This document shows, piece by piece, positions 43,265 to 47,351 of a stretch of 47,351 nucleotides of DNA. Below the pieces are notes generated by a model, which was given only the letters and a program-made list of their open reading frames with translations, was not told the origin of the DNA and did no database searches. The stretch lies in NCBI RefSeq assembly GCF_902497625.1, contig NZ_CABVGX010000045.1, forward strand, positions 1 to 47,351. Direction: 5' to 3'. Position 1 is the first letter of the stretch; the number at the start of each line of letters is the position of its first letter. The position numbers were made by a program, and so were the translations under genes. Source of the DNA: Pseudomonas fluorescens (GTDB taxonomy: Bacteria > Pseudomonadota > Gammaproteobacteria > Pseudomonadales > Pseudomonadaceae).

Positions 43265-45199
43265 ATGCATAACACCCTGGAACAGGTTTTCGGTTATCCA
43301 CAGTTTCGGCCCGGCCAGGAAGCGGCGATCAGCGCTGTGCTGGCAGGGCGCTCGGCGGCGGCGATTTTCCCCACCGGCTCGGGCAAGTCGCTTTGTTATC
43401 AGCTATCGGCCTTGCTGCTGCCGCACCTGACGCTGGTGGTCTCGCCGTTGTTGGCATTGATGCAGGACCAGTTGGCGTTTCTGCAACGTCATGGCATCAG
43501 CGCGGGCAGCATCGATTCCGCGCAAAATCGTGATGACGCGAGTGATGTGATGGCTCGCGCCAGGTCCGGCGAGCTGAAGATTCTGATGATTTCTGTCGAG
43601 CGTCTGAAAAACGAGCGTTTCCGTAATTTCCTACAGCAAGTTCAGATCTCACTGTTAGTCGTGGATGAGGCGCACTGCATCTCGGAGTGGGGGCATAATT
43701 TCCGTCCTGATTACCTCAAGCTTCCGGACTATCAGCGTCAGTTCAATATCCCTCAGGCGCTTCTGCTGACGGCCACTGCCACACCGAAAGTGATCGCCGA
43801 CATGCAGGCGAAATTCGCGATTGCAACCGATGACGTGGTGACCACGGGTTTCTATCGGCCAAACCTCAACCTTTTGGTCGAGCCGGTACGCGGGCAAGAC
43901 AAGCGCCAACGCCTCGTCGAGTGGATGAGTGAGCGCCCTGCCCAGCCGAGCATTGTCTACGTCACCCTGCAAAAAACCGCAGAACTCATTGCCGAGCATC
44001 TCGAACGCAATGGCATTCAGGCTGAGGCCTACCACGCCGGCTTGCCCCACGAGCAACGGGAGGCAATCCAGAAACGCTTCATGGGCGGCCAGTCCAGTTG
44101 CATCGTTGCCACAATTGCGTTCGGGATGGGCATCGACAAAAGCGACATCAGGAACGTGGTGCATTTCGACTTGCCCAAATCCATCGAAAACTACAGTCAG
44201 GAAATCGGCCGGGCCGGGCGTGACGGGCAGCCTTCGGACTGCCTGGTACTGGCTAACCGCGACAGCCTCAACGTCCTGGAAAACTTCGTCTATGGGGACA
44301 CGCCGGAACTTGATGGCATCCGCCACGTCCTTGAAGAACTGCAGGCAGCGGCGCCGCACGGTCAGTGGGAATTCCTGCTGGGGCCGCTGGCGGATCAAAG
44401 CAACATTCGTCAGTTACCGCTCAAGACGTTGCTGGTGCAACTGGAGCTGCGCAGAGTCATCTCGCCACGTTACGCGTACTACGCCGAGTATCGCTTCAAA
44501 TATTTGCAGGAGCCTGAAGAATTGCTCGCGCGCTTCGAGGGCGAACGCAAGGATTTTGTGGCGGCAATCATCCAGACATCTGCGCGTGCGCGGACTTGGG
44601 CGACAGTGAATTTCGACGCGTTATACGAGCAGCACTCCGCCGAGCGAAACCGAGTGGTCAAGGCGCTGGATTACTTCCAGGAAAAGGGTTGGGTCGAGCT
44701 GGAAAGCAAGCAAATGACCGAGGTCTACAATCTTTTGCAAGCGGACTTCGACAGTCAGGAGCTGAGCGCCGAACTGCACCGCTATTTTTCCCGACATGAG
44801 CACACTGAAGTCGCGCGTATTCACGCCATGCTGGCACTCTTTGCCACCGATCGCTGCCTGGGTTATCGCCTGGCCGACTACTTTGGCGATGTAAACGCGC
44901 CGCAGCAATGCGGCCATTGTTCGGTGTGTCACGGAAAAGTGGCGCAACTTCCATCGCCCCCCGAGCTTCCAGCACTTGTGGATAAAAAATTCGAAGCGAT
45001 CTCCAGCGAATTTATCCAGAGGCATGAGCAGCACACCGGGAATGTTCCCTCGGCTGAGCGCGTTACCAGGTTTCTGTGCGGCGTCAGCGTACCGTTGTTT
45101 ACCAAGCTCAAGGCGCGCTCTATTCCAGGTTTCGCGGCGCTGGAGGCCTATCCGTATGGCGATGTACGCAGGTGGGCTGAGCAACATCTTTCGAGCTAG
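43265..45199 (+). CDS. RecQ-family ATP-dependent DNA helicase
   Basis: A 644-residue superfamily 2 helicase of the RecQ type. Motif 0 reads FGYPQFRPGQ, motif I PTGSGKSLCYQ (near 37-47), motif II DEAHCISEWGHNFRPDY, motif III TATATP and motif VI QEIGRAGRDGQPSDC. A four-cysteine zinc site follows in the order C...CGHCSVC near 545-562, but the domain between helicase and zinc site is longer than in canonical RecQ, and no HRDC domain is evident at the end. It unwinds DNA during repair or replication restart. ATG 43265 follows GGAG. It may be a second RecQ-like enzyme alongside a canonical recQ elsewhere. Confidence 0.87.
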   Translation: MHNTLEQVFGYPQFRPGQEAAISAVLAGRSAAAIFPTGSGKSLCYQLSALLLPHLTLVVSPLLALMQDQLAFLQRHGISAGSIDSAQNRDDASDVMARARSGELKILMISVERLKNERFRNFLQQVQISLLVVDEAHCISEWGHNFRPDYLKLPDYQRQFNIPQALLLTATATPKVIADMQAKFAIATDDVVTTGFYRPNLNLLVEPVRGQDKRQRLVEWMSERPAQPSIVYVTLQKTAELIAEHLERNGIQAEAYHAGLPHEQREAIQKRFMGGQSSCIVATIAFGMGIDKSDIRNVVHFDLPKSIENYSQEIGRAGRDGQPSDCLVLANRDSLNVLENFVYGDTPELDGIRHVLEELQAAAPHGQWEFLLGPLADQSNIRQLPLKTLLVQLELRRVISPRYAYYAEYRFKYLQEPEELLARFEGERKDFVAAIIQTSARARTWATVNFDALYEQHSAERNRVVKALDYFQEKGWVELESKQMTEVYNLLQADFDSQELSAELHRYFSRHEHTEVARIHAMLALFATDRCLGYRLADYFGDVNAPQQCGHCSVCHGKVAQLPSPPELPALVDKKFEAISSEFIQRHEQHTGNVPSAERVTRFLCGVSVPLFTKLKARSIPGFAALEAYPYGDVRRWAEQHLSS

Positions 45200-45334
45200 A
45201 GCGGGTCTGTAGGAGCGAAGCTTACAAAATGCATCCATCCGCTGAATGTCTCGCATCACAGGAATAAATTTCAAAAATGGACGGCGTCTGATTATGGTGA
45301 GGGCTGTCTTTGGATCGCCAACAAGAGAACAAAC

Positions 45335-46570
45335 ATGAGCCAGACACCGTTCGATATTCAGCGCGCCGCCGTGATTGGCGCGGGCACCATGGGCCGTGGC
45401 ATTGTCATGTGCCTGGCCAATGCCGGGGTTGCGGTGCAATGGGTCGACAACAATCCGCAGATGCTGGAGCAGGCGATCGCCAGCGTGACCGAGACCTACT
45501 CCCATAACGTGCGCCAGGGTCGGATCGACCAGGCTGAAGCGCAGGCGCGGATTGCGCGAGTGACGGCGGCGGCGGATTACGCAGCGATTCGCGATGTCGA
45601 TCTGGTAATTGAAGCGGTCTACGAAAACCTTGAGCTGAAACAGAAAATCTTCCGCGAACTGGATGACTTGCTTGAACCCGAGGCCATTCTGGCGAGCAAC
45701 ACTTCAGCACTGGATATCGATGCGATTGCGGCTGTTACTCGTCGTCCCGCTCAAGTGCTGGGTCTGCACTTCTTCAGTCCCGCGCACATCATGAAGCTGC
45801 TGGAAATCGTCCGCGGCGCCCAGACATCGCCAGCAGCACTTGAGGCGGCTCTGGCGTTGGGCCAGCGCATGGGCAAGGTCAGCGTGGTATCCGGCAACTG
45901 TCACGGTTTCATTGGCAATCGCATGCTGCACCCGTACGTACTTGAAGCACGCAAGATGCTGCTCGAGGGTGGCTTTCCACACCAGGTCGACGCTGCGCTG
46001 CAGGAATTCGGGTTTGCGATGGGGCCTTTCCGCATGTACGACGTGGTCGGGATAGACCTGGAGTGGCGCGCCCGTGAATTATCCGGCAAGGGTCAGGATG
46101 CTCCCGAAGTCCAGGTAGATAACCGGCTGTGCGAGCTGGGTCGTTTTGGGCAGAAGAGCGGCAATGGCTATTACCATTACGAGGCGGGTAGCCGTCAGGC
46201 TGAACACGATGTGGAAGTCGATGCGCTGGTGCTCGAAGTCAGTGAGGAATCAGGCTTCCAGCGCCGCGAGATCGCCTCTGAGGAGATTCTGGAGCGCTGC
46301 TTGCTGGCATTGGTCAACGAAGGTGCGAAAATTCTTCAGGAAGGTATCGCTGACTCGGCACACGACATTGATCTGGTTTACCTCAATGGTTATGGGTTCC
46401 CGGCGCAGAAAGGTGGGCCAATGGCGTGGGCGGATCAGCAAGGTCTGGCAGATATTCACCAGCGGTTGTTGGCGCTCGAGACCCGGCAGGGTGATCAGTG
46501 GAAACCGGCGCGACTGATTGGCGAGTTGGCTTCTGCAGGCAAACAATTCGCAGATTTCAAGGTGATGTAA
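45335..46570 (+). CDS. 3-hydroxyacyl-CoA dehydrogenase
   Basis: A 411-residue protein with an N-terminal NAD-binding Rossmann domain (AAVIGAGTMGRGI, 11-23), the catalytic region ASNTSALDIDAIA and HFFSPAHIMKLLEIV, and C-terminal helical dehydrogenase domains; GFIGNRM marks the boundary. It oxidises L-3-hydroxyacyl-CoA to 3-ketoacyl-CoA. Unlike FadB it has no enoyl-CoA hydratase domain, so it is a stand-alone dehydrogenase with a duplicated C-terminal domain. A thioesterase gene follows 86 bases downstream on the same strand, suggesting a small acyl-CoA pathway whose substrate is unknown. Confidence 0.87.
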   Translation: MSQTPFDIQRAAVIGAGTMGRGIVMCLANAGVAVQWVDNNPQMLEQAIASVTETYSHNVRQGRIDQAEAQARIARVTAAADYAAIRDVDLVIEAVYENLELKQKIFRELDDLLEPEAILASNTSALDIDAIAAVTRRPAQVLGLHFFSPAHIMKLLEIVRGAQTSPAALEAALALGQRMGKVSVVSGNCHGFIGNRMLHPYVLEARKMLLEGGFPHQVDAALQEFGFAMGPFRMYDVVGIDLEWRARELSGKGQDAPEVQVDNRLCELGRFGQKSGNGYYHYEAGSRQAEHDVEVDALVLEVSEESGFQRREIASEEILERCLLALVNEGAKILQEGIADSAHDIDLVYLNGYGFPAQKGGPMAWADQQGLADIHQRLLALETRQGDQWKPARLIGELASAGKQFADFKVM

Positions 46571-46656
46571 ATGTAACACCGCCTTCGCCGGCAGGCTTGC
46601 GCAAGATACCCCGCGGCCTGCCTTGGATTGCCTTACCACTCCAGGAACAGATATTG

Positions 46657-47088
46657 ATGTCCAACCCCATGCCCCAACGGTCCGATTACCCGCATTATCA
46701 GCCGGTCACCACGCGCTGGCACGACAATGATGTCTACGGCCATATCAACAACGTCACCTATTACAGTTTTTTCGACACCGCTGTTAATACCTACCTGATC
46801 GAAGTCGGGGGCCTTGATATCCATGACGGCGAAGTAGTCGGCTTTGTGGTGAGTTCAGCCTGTGATTACTTCGCCTCAATTGCCTTTCCGGATCGGATAG
46901 AGATAGGCATGCGGGTCGGCAAGCTGGGCAACAGTTCGGTCCAGTACGAGTTGGCAGTGTTCAAGGCCGGTGATGCTGAAGCCTGCGCAGCGGGTCGCTT
47001 CGTGCATGTGTTTGTGGACCGTGCATCAAATCAGCCGGTGGCGATTCCTGCTGGACTGCGTACGGCACTTGAGCGCTTGGTGGTTTGA
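46657..47088 (+). CDS. YbgC/4HBT-type acyl-CoA thioesterase
   Basis: A 143-residue hotdog thioesterase with the 4-hydroxybenzoyl-CoA thioesterase signature TTRWHDNDVYGHINNVTYYS, where the aspartate near residue 25 is the usual catalytic residue. It probably hydrolyses the acyl-CoA products linked to the preceding dehydrogenase. ATG 46657 follows AGGA and gives the family length; the frame is open into the upstream gene. A strong terminator follows. Confidence 0.86.
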   Translation: MSNPMPQRSDYPHYQPVTTRWHDNDVYGHINNVTYYSFFDTAVNTYLIEVGGLDIHDGEVVGFVVSSACDYFASIAFPDRIEIGMRVGKLGNSSVQYELAVFKAGDAEACAAGRFVHVFVDRASNQPVAIPAGLRTALERLVV

Positions 47089-47093
47089 TAGGC

Positions 47094-47127
47094 AAAAAAA
47101 ATCGCAGCCCGGGGGCTGCGATTTTTT
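47094..47127 (+). terminator. Rho-independent terminator after the thioesterase gene
   Basis: An A-run followed by ATCGCAGCCC and GGGCTGCGAT form a long GC stem, then six T residues. It is symmetrical enough to serve the converging gene at the right end of the window too. Confidence 0.88.
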
Positions 47128-47154
47128 ATCTACCCGTCAACGGGTGATCAAGAC

Positions 47155-47351
47155 TCAATGATGACGGTAGTGTTTCTTATGCTTGCGATGCCCATAAGCA
47201 TGACCGCGGCCGGGATGGCCATCTCGGTAGTAGCGACGATCGCCCCCACGATGGGAGCGGCGATCATCGTCAGCGTCGCTTTTATTACCCATGTAGTTGC
47301 CCAGCGCGCCGCCAGCGCCGCCGCCAGCTGCGGAACCGATCAGGCTGCCGG
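47155..47351 (-). CDS. Glycine-zipper-type protein, C-terminal part
   Basis: Only the last 65 residues are in the window; the gene starts beyond the right end. The visible part begins with a small-residue segment GSLIGSAAGGGAGGALGNYMG, typical of glycine-zipper membrane or outer-membrane proteins. It ends in a striking Asp/Arg/His-rich tail (DDDRRSHRGG ... HAYGHRKHKKHYRHH), ending at TGA 47155-47157. The tail could bind metal or nucleic acid, or simply be exposed and charged. Signal peptide and full length cannot be judged. Confidence 0.7.
   Translation of the reverse strand, partial: GSLIGSAAGGGAGGALGNYMGNKSDADDDRRSHRGGDRRYYRDGHPGRGHAYGHRKHKKHYRHH

Overview
The window is a stretch of chromosome from a fluorescent-group Pseudomonas, most likely the P. 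fluorescens complex. The evidence is moderate-to-high GC, the core-gene order ompR-envZ / rimABK / hslR / hslO / pckA, a TriABC-type efflux operon, a sulfur-scavenging island, standalone short RHS proteins, and at least ten short palindromic intergenic repeats of the REP type typical of this group. The species assignment is inference; no rRNA or tRNA gene was seen.

Layout. 1-2.5 kb: the end of an RBBP9/YdeN-type hydrolase gene, a sigma-54 enhancer-binding protein without a DNA-binding domain, and an orphan metQ. 2.4-3.9 kb: a possible 31-residue ORF and a short RHS-core protein with a unique C-terminus. 4.1-9.3 kb: an RND efflux operon with two adaptor lipoproteins (triABC-like). 9.4-10.1 kb: a SAM methyltransferase on the minus strand. 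10.2-23.0 kb: a sulfur-acquisition region with metI-metN-metQ, a DszA-type FMN monooxygenase, two SfnB-type flavin oxidoreductases, a two-module beta-rich protein of unknown function, a cystine transporter (tcyN-tcyL-tcyJ), D-cysteine desulfhydrase and, divergently, serine acetyltransferase epsC. 23.4-27.2 kb: the choline transporter betT, a small membrane protein, a relic short-chain dehydrogenase and an aldo/keto reductase. 27.4-28.0 kb: the collapsed remains of a taurine (tauABCD) operon. 28.3-33.2 kb: gshA, a PaaI-type thioesterase and tex. 33.2-39.5 kb: ompR, envZ, rimK-rimB-rimA, hslR and hslO. 39.7-47.4 kb: pckA, a small DUF3077/DUF6124-like protein, a subtilisin-like lipoprotein, a RecQ-like helicase, a 3-hydroxyacyl-CoA dehydrogenase with a thioesterase, and the end of a glycine-zipper protein.

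How the genes fit together. The 10-23 kb block imports methionine and cystine, probably frees sulfite from organosulfur compounds with reduced flavin (DszA/SfnB types), releases sulfide from D-cysteine and supplies O-acetylserine to capture that sulfide. gshA then uses cysteine for glutathione. The tauABCD relic suggests this lineage once had taurine use in the same region and lost it by internal deletions. rimABK is the operon known in P. fluorescens for glutamylation of ribosomal protein S6 under c-di-GMP control.

I saw no defence system, prophage, IS element or CRISPR array, and no clear new multi-gene system. The most unusual items are the gene relics that keep both ends but lost their middles (SDR, tauA, tauB-tauD), the HTH-less sigma-54 activator ending inside a 31-bp inverted repeat, the three-copy 95-bp tandem repeat in front of metQ, and the unrecognised two-module protein inside the sulfur island.
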